From positions 2,294,001 to 2,358,000 of the forward strand of contig JAPEUQ010000006.1 of NCBI GenBank assembly GCA_027946365.1: a DNA stretch of 64,000 nucleotides, in the 5' to 3' direction. How positions within the stretch are numbered: position 1 is the stretch's first letter; each line of letters begins with the position of its first letter. The notes below the pieces were generated by a model. The model made no database searches. It worked only from the letters and a program-made list of their open reading frames with translations, and was not told the DNA's origin. Made by a program: the position numbers and the translations under genes. Below, piece after piece: positions 32,696 to 45,700 of the stretch. This DNA is from Kalmusia sp. IMI 367209 (taxonomy: Eukaryota; Ascomycota; Dothideomycetes; Pleosporales; Didymosphaeriaceae).

Positions 32696-34845
32696 CTACT
32701 CCTCAGGTATGTCCAGAACCTGCTGTCGTCGCTGTAGCATCTCTACCTCTATCATTGAAACGATATCCAAGTTTTCATATTCAGCTGCAAGCTCTGAAGG
32801 TTCTCGGCCGTAGCAATCAGTCTTCCACAAGTCTACACGCAGATCCTTTAGAAATAGTTCGACGATTTCTAGCTTGCCACTTTCGATTGCCTTCATTACC
32901 GGCGTTTTGCCGCGACGAGTCGAGGAATTAACATCGACGTCTGCACGACTGAAGAGGTATTCAACGCCTTCTTTAAATCCAATCTTTGCAGCGATATGAA
33001 GAGCTGTTCCGTTTCATTCGTCCACCAGATCCACCAGATCCACCAGAATATCCTCCGAGAACCCAATAAGTGCATTATTCCAGTCCTCTCGTGCATGACC
33101 GCATAGGAGAAAGGTGTATGTCTTGAGCCGTTATTCCAGACTATATTGGGATTGGCCCCACCCCTAATTAGTCGCACAATGAGTTCTTCGTTATCTCCAT
33201 AAATTGCAAGCATTAAAGGCGGCTGATTGGAGGCCTTTTCATTTAAATTTGGGTCCACCGGATTCACAACGATATTCGGGAGTAAAAGCTTGGCCACAGC
33301 GGTGTTTCTTCGTTCAATGGCGTAACGGAGTGCGCTTTATCCATATCGGTCGGATTTATTTGCATCGCATTCGCGCCGAACTAAAAGCATCCTGCAAATA
33401 TCTAAAGATGCACTGGCGGAGGCATAGTGAAGCGGTAAGGACCCATGGACTGTTTGTCGACCAAGGTCTGCTCCATGGGTTAGCAATTCTTCTGCTGTAC
33501 TCAAACAGTCTTTCTGACATGCAATGTGTAGTGGAGTCCTTCCAAGAATATCGCCGGAGTCGATGGCGACGCGGGTTGATGTTAGATCTCGGCCAATGTC
33601 TATGCCTATGGTTGGTTCTAGACTTGGCCCGCCAACGGTGTAGGCATCCAGGCAATGATGTAGGCGCGTTCTGCCAAGGCAGTCGAGTTGCCTATCAATT
33701 GCCTCAACTTCTCCAAGCTCTTGGCTGCGTGCAGCGCTCAATTCATCGGGAACAAATAGTGGGCATCTCTTTGAGAATGATGGAAGGTGTTCGTGGATAT
33801 TGAGGTCCTTCAGGATCATGTATATTCTCGTACCAAGTTCTCCGCACTTGGTTTCAAATCGGTCCAATTCTGAAAGAATGTCCTCATTGCGCCTAGGGTC
33901 CCGGTTCGACCCCGTCAGAATAGCGCCGCAAAGTTTCTTCAAGTGGCCCATCCATGCCATAAATTGGATATTACTATCGCCTAAGGGATCGAAATCGTCC
34001 AGCGTTGCAAGCTTCCCTCTTCCATTTCAAAGGCCCCGGTGGAAGGTTGTAGAACAGAGCTTTCGGAAATGATATGAAATAAATGAACAGACATGATTAA
34101 TGGGTAGAGTCGGGGGTCCGATGGGTCGCATTTCTGGATTTCATTGGTTTTAGCCAGGAGTGCATGGTGAAGGTGGTCGACAAATTCACGGAATTCGTGA
34201 ACGGATTTATTGGGAAAGTTTTCATGACTATCCTGGCCAAATAGGCCAAGCGTTTCCTTCACTAGTATGTCAAGGCGTTGCAAAGCCATGATCATGTTCT
34301 TATGATAGCTAACAAGCAGAGCCCTGATATGACTTTAGTGATTATGTGCATGAAGCGAAACACCAACATACCAGTCGTCGATCTTGGGAAATAAAATTGA
34401 TTGATTATTTGTATCGGTAGCAGGCACTTTTGAGAGCGTATGTGATCCTTTCTTTGGTTTTCTTGTCTTGTCGCTAGCTCTTCTGCCTTCTGAACACAGC
34501 TGGTCTTTGGTTATGCAACGCCAGCACCTTTCTCCTGGCCATTGTCGTTTGCTAGGGACGCGCTGGACCAAGGTGTTGTTAGTCGTCTTGCATTCCCTCC
34601 TAAGACGTAATTTGCGCCATTCTCGACGCTGTACCCAAAATGCCAGGGCAAGATATTTGGTTAACGACACCAGACAGTGTACAAAAAGAAGAAAAGAGCG
34701 ATCATAGTAAATCTCCCAGACATACCTTCACCTTGTCTGCGCGACATTTGTCGCATTTTATGTAGTCATGTTTCAGCTTTTTCGCAGGCGGCTGGGAGAC
34801 TCGGTCCTCGTCCGACAATAGCCTTGAGTCGCCCGAAGACGGCAT
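32696..34845 (-). pseudogene. Zn2Cys6-like plus ankyrin-repeat protein gene, disrupted
   Basis: Exon 1 (34845-34726) encodes a short basic N terminus ending KCDKCRADKVK. An intron (GTATGT...CCAG) leads to exon 2 at 34562 with WPGERCWRCITKDQLCSEGR, so a zinc-cluster-like CxxC...CxxC....C pattern spans the intron; Arg stands where a Cys is expected at the exon start. A second intron lies near 34,370-34,309. Then follow a helical region and ankyrin repeats: GRTPLHIACQKDCLSTAEEL, GSLPLHYASASASLDICRML, PLMLAIYGDNEELIVRLIRG, ALHIAAKIGFKEGVEYLF and TPVMKAIESGKLEIVELFL. Breaks are a frameshift near 34,020, a TAA directly after SDRYG at about 33,337, and a frameshift near 33,020. The breaks are few, so the loss looks recent. 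A sequencing error at one site cannot be excluded, but three independent ones are unlikely. Confidence 0.8.
33021..33047 (-). repeat. 9-bp in-frame tandem repeat in the ankyrin pseudogene
   Basis: The unit tccaccaga occurs three times in a row and encodes a repeated Val-Asp-Leu on the minus strand; a frameshift of the pseudogene lies next to it. Confidence 0.85.
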
Positions 34846-35592
34846 GTTGTCTTTGACTGCAAGGCAAATTCTGGGCGCAAGGTTGTAAGATTTGATTTCA
34901 ACCGTGTACCTTTTAAAAGATACAGGCGATGTGCGTGACACGCGATTATGCAGACATCAAACTAGGCGGACTACGATAAAGTGCGACGAGCAAAGAGAGC
35001 TGAGTGACGGTAGAATCCCTTACAAGGCTGTGCCGCCGATGGAACTTTCCCGCCCTGCTACCTGCAGCGTCAGTCGCTTGCAGCGCCCACTCACCAGAGA
35101 CGGTGGGGAGATGCTCGCGCTTATTGGCTACGCAGTTCATCGCAGTCTATACCCAGAGATCCTAACATGCGACACCAGTCAATTAGCGTAAGATTAGCAT
35201 AGGGACTGTATTGGTGATTGTACCCTGCAGGCGGTGTGGAGCAGTGGCGCAGATGCGCCGATGAGCGCCTTCGCGTGGCAGTGGCTCTCATTCGCTACGC
35301 AGTCTATCGCAGTTCTCTTGGGGCATTAGTGTCTTGCATCACAGCTCTTTACAGTGGTAATCCACCTGCGTTCACCGCGTCAATTGCCAAACACGTTTCC
35401 GATGATGTTCTGTTGTCGCGGTCTACTGCGGAATGACATGCTCTGGTGGTTGAGGAGGCTTAGCGGCTTAGTAAACGCATGCATGATTCGTTCCGCTGTA
35501 GAACCATTATTTCGGAGCGATGACGCGCAAACCAAAGCGTCCGTAACTTGTCATGTATCGCAGTCTATCGCAGTTTCAATTAAGGGCGGCGT
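34846..35592. other. Intergenic with CTATCGCAGT-type repeats
   Basis: The words gctacgcagttcatcgcagt (about 35,129), gctacgcagtctatcgcagt (about 35,295) and tatcgcagtctatcgcagtt (about 35,555) are close variants of one another. They are spaced by 165 and 260 bases and may be remains of a repeated element. No gene is recognised. Confidence 0.5.
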
Positions 35593-35680
35593 CCTGGAGC
35601 CTAGTATAAGATGCTTTACGATTCTGCCCCTGATTCTTCTTAGAAGGGTATGGCGCGAATCTGTCCTGCGTATCTGCCCA
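35593..35680 (+). repeat. Left copy of an 85-bp repeat flanking the giant gene
   Basis: This stretch (for example gcctagtata, ctttacgattct and tagaagg) matches 46077-46165 in the same orientation over about 85 bases. Most differences are transitions, usually with G or C here and A or T in the right copy. It looks like a less mutated copy of the repeat that opens the RIP island. Confidence 0.75.
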
Positions 35681-36735
35681 ATGGATGGTTCTTAGTGTAA
35701 CCGAGAGAACTGTCCGAACATCGCAGAGCATTTGTGCACGGGGAGCGCCAAGCACCCTAAACGTTTTAGTGCATTCGAGAGGCTATGACATAGAGAGAAC
35801 GATCCCAGGAATATGTTATCTTGATTGACATTTGAAAACAAATACAATTTTCTAGTACGCCTACTAGGCCAATGTTTGTTGGAACTTTGTTGAATGTTCC
35901 CCAATCCCGTCCGTGCCACACAATTAGCCTTTCTTATGTCTCAAAAAAAAAAGAAAACGGCTGTACACGCGCGTGTTTTATACTTAACCTTACTGCAGAC
36001 ATACACTAAATTCATCGAGCACTGCTGTGACTATCGTGGTCAGTGAGAAATGGATAATGTGTTGACCCATCGCCCAAATATTCAGCCGTCTTCGGCAGCG
36101 TCGTTGGTCGTATCGCGTCTATGAGCTAATCGTACACTGTATACCGTTGAATCGCTCATTGCTGCACACAGGCGATGGAAGAACATAGGCCGTCCCACTT
36201 CCAGATCGTGCTAGGCCCGCCTTATATACTGGTATCGCATCCACGGTCAGAAAGCGCGCAATCAGTTTGAATTGAGATTGGAGAGCGCCTACATACACGC
36301 CTGCATCTCCGAAAGCTACGCGATGCCTCGTGGAACAAGTACACGATGTAAGACTTTTACGCTAGCTTTGGAAGGATGCTCCGTGACAAGATGGATATGC
36401 TTCCGTCAATTCTCTGCTTCTTGACGGTAAACATAAGGAGGCTAGCTATATTATCGAGACGCAACGCGAGGCTGTCGCAATGGAGTAAAAGAGTTAGCTA
36501 TAGCTATCATATTTAGGAGCTGGCTACCTAATTAGGCTTGGCGCCAGTGCAAGTCACATTCCATGCTGTAGAACGACGCCGTAAATAAAAGACACGTCCG
36601 CGCCAGTTTGCAAACCAAACGCGACTCATCTAGAGAGCTCACGCCTCCCGCTCTCTTCCGGAGGCCACTTTCCCTCCTTACTCTTTCCACATCGCGCACT
36701 CGATTTGAGCGAATCGTGAACACAGCGACTTCGAT
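35681..36735. other. Upstream region of the giant gene
   Basis: No gene is seen. It contains an A-run at 35,943-35,952 and a pyrimidine-rich leader (about 36,645-36,690) just before the ATG at 36736. Short AT-rich, TA-rich words near 36,440-36,535 resemble the island on the right. Confidence 0.5.
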
Positions 36736-39700
36736 ATGGCGTATACCGGCACAGAGGACGAGTTGCGGCGCCTAATCGACCATGTGTTTCTGCCTCCACA
36801 GTTGCCGCAGGGAGAAGATGCGCCCAGAGATTTGACTGTCCTCAAAGTTGTCAGTGATGCTCTCGACGAGCTCGGCCCTCTCGTCGAGCACTCACCTGTT
36901 GCGATGATTCGATCGAAGACTCTCCTCAAAGGGCTGAGAGCAGTCCACGATCGAAACGGCGCCATTGATCAAGCACAGCTTGCAGCAATTCTTATAGATA
37001 TGGAAGACGGCCATACGACAGCTATCAAAGTCTCTGCGCAGAACGCCGCTGTGCTCATCACACGCGAGAAGGCGCAGCTCATGTTCGAGAGTTTCGAATT
37101 ATCACCTGATAACAAATCTGTGCAGTCAGCCCGAGGGCGACTCGTCCGCGACTTCCCCGCGAATGCGATTGCAATCGAGCTAGCTCATTTGTTAGAAGGG
37201 GACTTCACCACTATGCTCGCAAAGACACTTTCGACGATGTCCCAGCAAAAGGTAGCTGAGATGGAGGCACATTCGAAGAAGACTGGCGCGGTGCACGAAG
37301 AAGACCGCGATACCACCCAACCTGCAGTCGTATCGGAATTGTTTCTTGGCATGTTGAGGGGCATCGGGACGCCACATTACACAACTTCAATAAGGAAGAA
37401 CACAAGAGAGGAAGTGCTCCACAGTAACGCTCGAAAACCTTGGCGCCGGTCAGCCATGTGGCTTCTAGTGCGTGTAGCATTGCAATTGACGATCTCGCGC
37501 TCCCCGGATGGCTCGCTCGCGCTCTACAAGAATGCGATCGTCTTGGCGATGTGTCGCATCCTCTCTTCAAGCCAACAGTTCGAGCTATCGTCTGAATTGA
37601 TGCATATCATGAATGCAAAGATTGATAGGCGACGACAAAAGCTGCTTCATGATGATTCACTTCTTGAATCCGTCGCTGCTCGAGTTGAATCCGTTCTGCG
37701 CACGACACACGATATCATTTCTGAGCGATGGGAACTAGTGCAAGTACGCGACAACCATATGGCACCGATGGCGGCATTAGGCAGGCTTGAAATGTCTGCC
37801 GAGACCCTCATTGCGCTACCAGATTTGGACGAGTACATTGCCTTGATGCAGAGCCGTCAAGGTTCTCAAGACACTATCCATTATCGACCGATTTGCGGAT
37901 TGCTCAGACCGCAGAGTGGACCTGGTGAAGCTCAGCCACTTCCCAATTCCAATGATGCTTACCGCGTGCAGAACCTTCAGCTCTTCGAGCAATGGGTCTC
38001 GCGAGAACTTAATAGCTGGTACTGCATTGCACAGTCTGATCCGGTCGTCTTGTGCAGAGATATTTGCCAGTTGATCAAGCGCTACCATAACGTTGCCAGC
38101 GAGGTCTACTCGGGGAACCCAGAAGGCCTCTCAGTGATGCTACTCACCATCATGGAGCTTTGGATCGCCTGCGATAGAGCAGCAACTGACACCTGTGACC
38201 TGTTAAGGGAATTCAATGCTGGCATGTCGCCAGCAGTGTTACAGAATCTCTTGTTACCATATCTAGATCAGATGGAGAGACTCTCTAAAGTTGAAACACA
38301 TTTAGCCTCACGCTCCCGAGGCCTTTCCCACTCAAGCATTTTCAGCCTCGACAGCAACCAAGGATTTTCTAACCGCTTTTACAACACTTCCCAAAAACAT
38401 AAGGACCTCCACCAGACGATCTGCACCCAGGCCCAGGCTGCGCGGCAAGCGAAACTAGCAGAGCTGTCCCATCTTAAACAGGAATACAATCGATTGAACA
38501 AGCTCAACCTCGATGGAGACTGCGAGTACATCACGAAGATTATAGACCGTTGGTGTGACCCACCGGAGGTTGAGATTAGCCACAAAGGCTCCTGCAGGAA
38601 GTGTGCATATGGTAGAGAGCGCGATGCACTCAAAATCCAAGTTCACGAATGGCCACTTCCTAAAGAGACCAGCAAAGCTAAAGCTGTTGTCTTCGAATTG
38701 GCTGCTCCTGAGTGGTTCGTCCATTGGAGGGATGCACGATTCTACATATTGCACAGTGTCCTCAAAGGCGCGGTTCAACGATCGTGGCCCCAAACATCAT
38801 ACTATCTCTCGACTGACCCGCACCTAATGAGCTACTACACCTCCATAAACCATCGCATTAAATTGCTATCGGAGACAAAGCCAGCGATTATCACCCACTA
38901 TAGTACAAAGAACATTCCATCGGCCACCGAGTCGAACGTGTGTGTTCCAAGCGGCCTGAACTACCGATATCATGACGCGGACAGCCAAAGCTACCTTAGC
39001 AGCGGCTTTATATCCACCGAGGAAATGCCACTTGCATGCACTTATAGACTTCCAAAAGAATCACAAGCCTTCCAGAGGTTCATCTTCCGAACTGAAATTG
39101 CTCCAGATGGAGAAGGACCGAATGCTGTTGTGGCAAGCCAGGATGCGTGTCCGACTAACGCGGCACTGGAAGAGTACAAGGAACTTGCAACCATCCCACT
39201 TGGACGCCATGTGCAGTGGCTTAACATTCTCTTGCAGCTCGCAATGCCCAACGTTGACTTCAAGAAGCTCGAGACAAGTCTAGTCCTCTTGCAATGCATT
39301 TACCAAACGGGACCTCAATCTCCTGACAAGGATCAGCTACGCGAATCGCACTACCAATTGCGACACGACACATATGCTGCTGCGATTATGAGCAATCTCA
39401 ACTCTGCTCTTGACAGAGTGAAAGAGAACTGGGAGTCTGTGAACGCACTTTCTGCTTTCATCGCCATTGCTGCTCGAGTACTTTCCCTCAACCAGTCCGC
39501 ACGAGAATCCTGCTTTGCGTTCCTTCGAGCCGCAAGACGCGTTACTGCAGAATGGCTTTCAGATCTTCGAGAAAAGGCGCATTTGGCGATGAGTAACCAT
39601 GCAAACCGCACACAATTTGTGTCGAAAAGCATCGAGGTTGCCTTGCTCTGTATCTCTACCTTTGACGTTGACGACCAATATTTGAACACATTAATGCGGA

Positions 39701-42700
39701 GTCCGGATGCACACCTTATGATATGGGCCTCAATCGTGGTCCAAGAAGGCGAGAACAATCGAGCAATGAATGAACCCAATGTCGCACGACTTCAGCTCCG
39801 TTCCAAACGACTTCTTCACCGCAGTTATGCTGTATTGTCGCATAATGGTGCTGCATTGGACGCTGCTGTCACGAAAGTGTTGTCTGGCTATATGCCTACC
39901 AGTATCGGCTGGTCGACCCATGCCGAACATTGGGTCACAACAGTGACCGCCACTGCTGCCCATGTCCACTACAACTTACTCACTGGTGAGCTACTGGTCA
40001 ATGGTCTACCTCTCGACCAGCCGCCGGTCCATTATCGCAAGTTTCCCTTGTTCCAGATGCTCTTCGGCGATGCTACAGTCGAGGTTATGCCTGCTTCGAA
40101 GCCGGGTTTTACATTCTCAACGAAACGTAGCTTTGGAGGCTGCACTGTCGATCTTGGTATAAAATCTGGACAGTTAATCGTGCGGGCTACGACTGAGCGT
40201 CAAACTTACGAGACAGTCTCTACCATTTTCTTGCAGAGTAAATATCCAAATCATTTCTCGAAAGACTATGTTCTCTGGTACAATCTCGTCGACAAAGATG
40301 TAAAGTTCTTGCCGAAAGGGGATCCTTGGAACTTCGGTCACTCCTCGCAATGGATATTGTCGCAACCTATCGCAGGACTCGGGTGGCAACTAAGCAGAGC
40401 CGGGGTCAGCGTAATCAGCACTATTTCAAAGACCGCAAAGACGGTGGCTTCTGTTCTCGAGCCCTTGGCAGATATTATGGACATCCACTGCTTACTACAG
40501 CCAGACGACACGCTGCTTCATACGGAGCTCCCTCTTCTGCGCCTCGGCTTCAGCCTAAAGAAGGGAGAACACTTGTTATGTTCTCGGGAGTATCGCTCTA
40601 TGTTCATCGATGAAGACCAGTCCCTTGGTGCGCTCGTTGGATTTCGAAACAAGATGGTACTGAAGGATCATCAGAGCGGCGATCGTATTGCACTGATCCT
40701 CGAGTCCGACTTGCGCTACAGCAAGGAGGGCTTCCACGTCGAGGTCACGGTCAACGACAGGGCAAAATCTAAGGTTCATGTCGCCAAGGTGGACAGCTCC
40801 CTCTGTCGCCTTCTGGATAGCCACGACCTCGACTGCAAGCTTTTCCTGTCATACCTCCATGCGCTCACATCCCACTGCCTGCCAGATCCTGTGACGCTAC
40901 ATACTGGCACAGAGCAAGCATTGACCATACTCCGTTCGAAGGCAGTCGAATCGTTCAGCCAATTATCGCAGGCGAACGTAAACATGCTTGCCAAGATTGC
41001 CCAGCTTAGTCCTGGACGTCAATATTATCCGTCACATAGGCGTGTCATGCAAAGTGTACAGTGGGATGAAAACCTGCCATTCCTTTCCCAGAATAATGAT
41101 TTTCATCAGGTGGTCAGAGGTTTGCTCCGTCAATCTGAAGCATTAAAATTCTTCTATCCAGAGGTCGAGCTGCAGATTACGCAAAGAACGGACATAGACG
41201 ACCATCTCCTAGCGAGGGCAAGCATGAGATCTTCCATTTTCCAGATCTCTGGCTTTGGAGCTGAGAATCACGACCCCTCTCACGACGAAATTTATAAACC
41301 CAGAGACCAAGGATTGCAGTCCGACCGAGCAACCAACGTCGCCACGATGTCTGCTCTCGTATTTCGTGATGAAGAGGTGAGACATTGGGATGCCGCACAA
41401 GTATCTGCTCTCTGGTCTTTGATGTCTAATCAAAACATCATTTTTGGAGCCCAGACCAAATTTGACACGTCGTGCTTGCGCTTCGATGCACCTTTGCTGG
41501 AGCGAAATGTCTTTGGATCGATTTTGGCCAAACTGCCTGCTCTCCATCAATCGCTCAGGCACCCACAAACTTTAGGGAAGTATCGATTCTCTTTCATGGT
41601 CTGGCTGTGTACTATGAGCTTCGCGAGCGGTGCCCGGATGGACCAACTTCAGCTTTTTGTAATGTGTGCCAAAAGAGGAGGACTTGCACTCGTTCGAGCG
41701 CCTAGTGCTGCCTCCTTCCGCGCAAATCAAGGCCATTCTTTCAAAGACAGCGAAATCAGGAAAACACTGAACAAGAACCTTCGTACACTCCATGAGACTC
41801 CTGAGTGGATCATGGCACGAAATCGTAATGAGAAAAAGGGAGATTATGACCGCCGGCGTGAGGTTGCATGGACACGAGCCAAAAACACAATGATCGAGCG
41901 CACCGTGGTCTCATTGAAGTCACAGTGGCCTTGTGCAATGCCGGTCATTCCTTACGTGACAAATGTATCAGCATACATCGATATAGATCGCGGCATGCCG
42001 CGCATCAGGGAACAATTTAATACGTGGTATGACAACAGCCTCCTCTACGACTACTTATCGCAACTCATACAGGCCTCGGCACGCCTACCTATCAGCAGGA
42101 TAAATCTACCAGCACCATTGAACCCTAACCCTCCGGTAAGGGTCACACGCAGCGGTTTTGTTTCAGAGGCCGATTTCTTCCTTATGCCGGCTCCTACCCT
42201 ACCTGACAAGCCTGAACCAATGCTAGTCCCAGAAGATCAGAGCACTGCATCTATGCACATGAACTCAGGGCCTCGCTTGAAGGCACTCATTGACAAGATG
42301 CGGTCCACTTGGACCCAATCGAAGTACGAGCTTGATTACACGGATGACTTGGAGAAGAGTTTGCAAGCCTTGGTGCCCAAGAAGACTGCCGGCGCGAAAA
42401 TTGCCAATACTGAACAACATCAACTATCCGTACACCTTGAAGAATGCCGAAAGTACCTCAAGTGTTTGTTTCGAACAATTGTTCGCGCCCTAACGTCTCG
42501 TGCGAAGGAAAAGATGGCATACGACATCTCTCATTCGCCACGTGTGTCACCTGTCTTTCTTCTCAGGCAGCTTTCCCGCCACCGCTGGTCCAGACTATCG
42601 CTCGACTGGCAGAAATGTATTGTTGAATATGGCTTAGCAGTCACTACACTACAACGTGCTACACGTCTCATCAAAGTGGCAAAGTCCGATCGCAAAGAGG

Positions 42701-45700
42701 ATCTTATCAACGAGCTTGAAAACGTAGGTCACGTTAATTGGGACCCCTTGCAATTTCCTGAGACGCTCCTGATCGAGGCTGAGAGCGGCATAATGGTGCG
42801 CGAAGTACAAGAACAGATCGCTAGAGAGATGCGACAGCCCTTGTTAGGCCGCAATGCTGTCATGCAACTAAACATGGGTGAAGGCAAATCGAGCGTTGTC
42901 GTCCCTATTGTGGTAATATATCTCGCAGATGGATCACGTCTGGTCCGCGTCATCGTGGCCAAGCCTCAATCGAAGCAGATGGCTCAAATGCTGATGTCAA
43001 AGCTAGGAGGTCTTGTTGACCGTCGAGTATACTATCTTCCATATGCTCGGGCAATTCAGCCGAATCGCGCAAATATGGACACAATCTCGGCTATGCTGGC
43101 GGAATGCATGTCACAAGGCGGCATCTTGCTGATGCAGCCAGAACATATTTTATCATTCAAGTTGATGGTACCCGAGATCCTTATGAGTGGCCGACAAGAC
43201 GTCGCACAATCAGCCATAGCATCGCAGGCCTTTCTGGAAAAATATTCACGTGATGTCGTAGATGAGAGCGACGAAAACTTTAGCCCACGCTTTGAACTAA
43301 TCTACACTATGGGTACCCAGCGCTTGATAGAATCAAGTCCAGCTCGCTGGCTTTTGATTGGGCAAGTGTTGGAATTCGCAAGGCGTACCATTCCAGCGGT
43401 CGTTGAGAATTTCCCTTCCTCAATTGAATCGGTTTCCGGGATCCCTGGCTCCTTTCCCAGGACTCGTATACTCCGAGACGATGCTGCCAAATCCTTTGTG
43501 CAATCGCTCGCCTCCAAGATCTGTGAAGAGGGTCTTCTAGGATTTCCAATCAGCCGCCAGCCGCCAGCCACCCGCGAAGCTGTCCTCGCATACATCACTA
43601 AAAGCGAACTTTCTCCGCAAGAGATCGACCTGGTGGAGAACAATACTGCACTTTGGACTGAGACATGTCGGTCGCAGCTTCTCCTGCTCCGTGGTCTTTT
43701 TGCTGACGGGGTGCTGGCATTCGTCCTGAGCCAGAAACGTTGGAGAGTGAATTACGGTCTTGCCGATCGTACTCCACCCACCAAGGTCGCTGTTCCTTTC
43801 AGGGCCAAAGACACCCCAGCCTTGCGCAGCGAGTTCTCTCATCCTGACGTCGTTATCGCATTGACATTACTGAGCTACTACTATAACGGTCTCAGCGATA
43901 CTGAGATGTTCGCTGCTCTCTCTCACCTAACAAACTCGGATCAAGCTGAGATTGCGTACCAGGACTGGGTGAAAGACTCTAATAGTCTCGCTGAGGCCTT
44001 CAACACTCTAAAAGGTATTAACATGAAAGATCAACCTCAGTGCATTAGCAAAGTATTTCCCGCCCTACGGAATGGTAAGAGCGTTATCGACTATTATGTT
44101 TCCAACATCGTCTTTCCCAAGGAGATGAAAGAGTTCCCGCACAAACTTTCGGCTTCCGGCTGGGATATTGGCAAGGCACGAGAGCAGTTGACCACCGGCT
44201 TCTCTGGTACTATTGATTCGCACCACGTGCTCCCCTTAGACGTGGCATACCTCGAGCTACCGGGTCAGAAGCATACCAACGCGCTGGTCATGGAGCATCT
44301 TCTTCAGTCCGAGAACGGAGTATATCTTATGCTTTCTTCCTCCGTGGATCAGTCCATATCAGAAGCCGATCGCTTGCTGTCATGCGTGATGCAGCTCCAC
44401 CCACCTGTCCAGGTGATTCTGGATATTGGAGCTCAGATTCTCGAGCTCGACAACTTAGAGATGGCAAAAACTTGGCTAAAGTTACACGACGACTCTAAGG
44501 AAGCTGTCATTTTCATCGATAGAAACGACGAAATTTGCGTTGTTGATCGCGAAGGCCGTGTAGGACTCCTTCTAGCATCGTCATATCAGTCTCGCCTTGA
44601 CGCTTGCCTTGTATTCTTAGATGAGGCTCACACGCGTGGCATAGACCTCGTCCTTCCGCTTGGATACAGGGCGGCTGTCACGCTAGGTCCGCGGTTGACA
44701 AAAGACCGTCTCGTTCAAGCTTGTATGCGGATGCGAAAGCTGGGTAAGGGTCAGACAGTGATCTTCTGCGTCTCTCAAGAGATCCAAACCAAGATCCTCG
44801 AAGCTACCCGAAAGACAAATGCTTCGACCATCACAATCGCTGACATCCTGGAGTGGTCAATGTATGAGACGCTCGATGACCTCCGTCGCAACATGCCGCT
44901 ATGGGCGGTGCAAGGAGAACGATTCGTACGACAGGAGAAGATTTGGAGTGCTGCGAACAAGCAGGAGGGCAAGTTGCGATTAACCAAGGACGACGCTGAA
45001 AAGCTGATGGAAACTGAAGCTCAATCTCTTGAGGATCGATATCGACCTCATCTGAGTCCAGACGGACTGAAGCTCTTTGCCACCTCCGAAGATCCCGTGG
45101 TTCAACAAATTGCGACTCGCTGCGAAGCATTTGACATTACGCACTTCAAAGCAAGCGCGCTTCAAGAAGAACAGGAGCGGGAGCTATCGCCGTAAGTGCA
45201 TCATCAATGACAATCTTTGGTATGTTGTGCTCACAATTGTTTAGGGAGATGGAACAAGAGCGCCAGATCCAACGCGCTCCTACTGCCAAGCCGAAACAGC
45301 ATGGGTTGCATCCAGACGTACAGAGCTTCGCCTTGACTGGCAGAACTATTATTGGCTCTCACGGGTACGGTCCTGCTTTTTCAACCCTCCGAAGCATGAG
45401 CACAGCCACGACATTCGACCCGAGCAATCTTTCAGCCGTGGAACCCTTCCTCGCAACCTCCGACTTTGCTGAGACCGTCGTCAAGGACTCTAACAGATTT
45501 GTGTCCGATGCTTTCTTACGCTCAGTACAATGGATACTCACTGCCCATGACCCGAGTGACAACAATATTAACGCCGCCATGATCATCTCGCCATATGAAG
45601 CAAATCATCTGCTTCGCAGCATGGAGAAGTCGAAGTTTACAACGCTGCATCTTTACAGAGCACGTGCAAACTCCAGCTACTCACCGCTAGATGCACTAAA

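Noticed and set aside
33900..33912. tRNA T-loop-like ggttcgacccc
   Set aside because: It falls within the conserved frame of the ankyrin pseudogene and no cloverleaf can be drawn around it.
42121..42134. Telomere-like ccctaaccct
   Set aside because: It lies inside the coding frame of the giant gene (Leu-Asn-Pro-Asn-Pro) and occurs only once; no tandem telomere repeats are present.
37192..45130. Many open frames of 60-140 codons on the minus strand and in other plus frames
   Set aside because: They are shadows of the giant gene's strongly coding frame.
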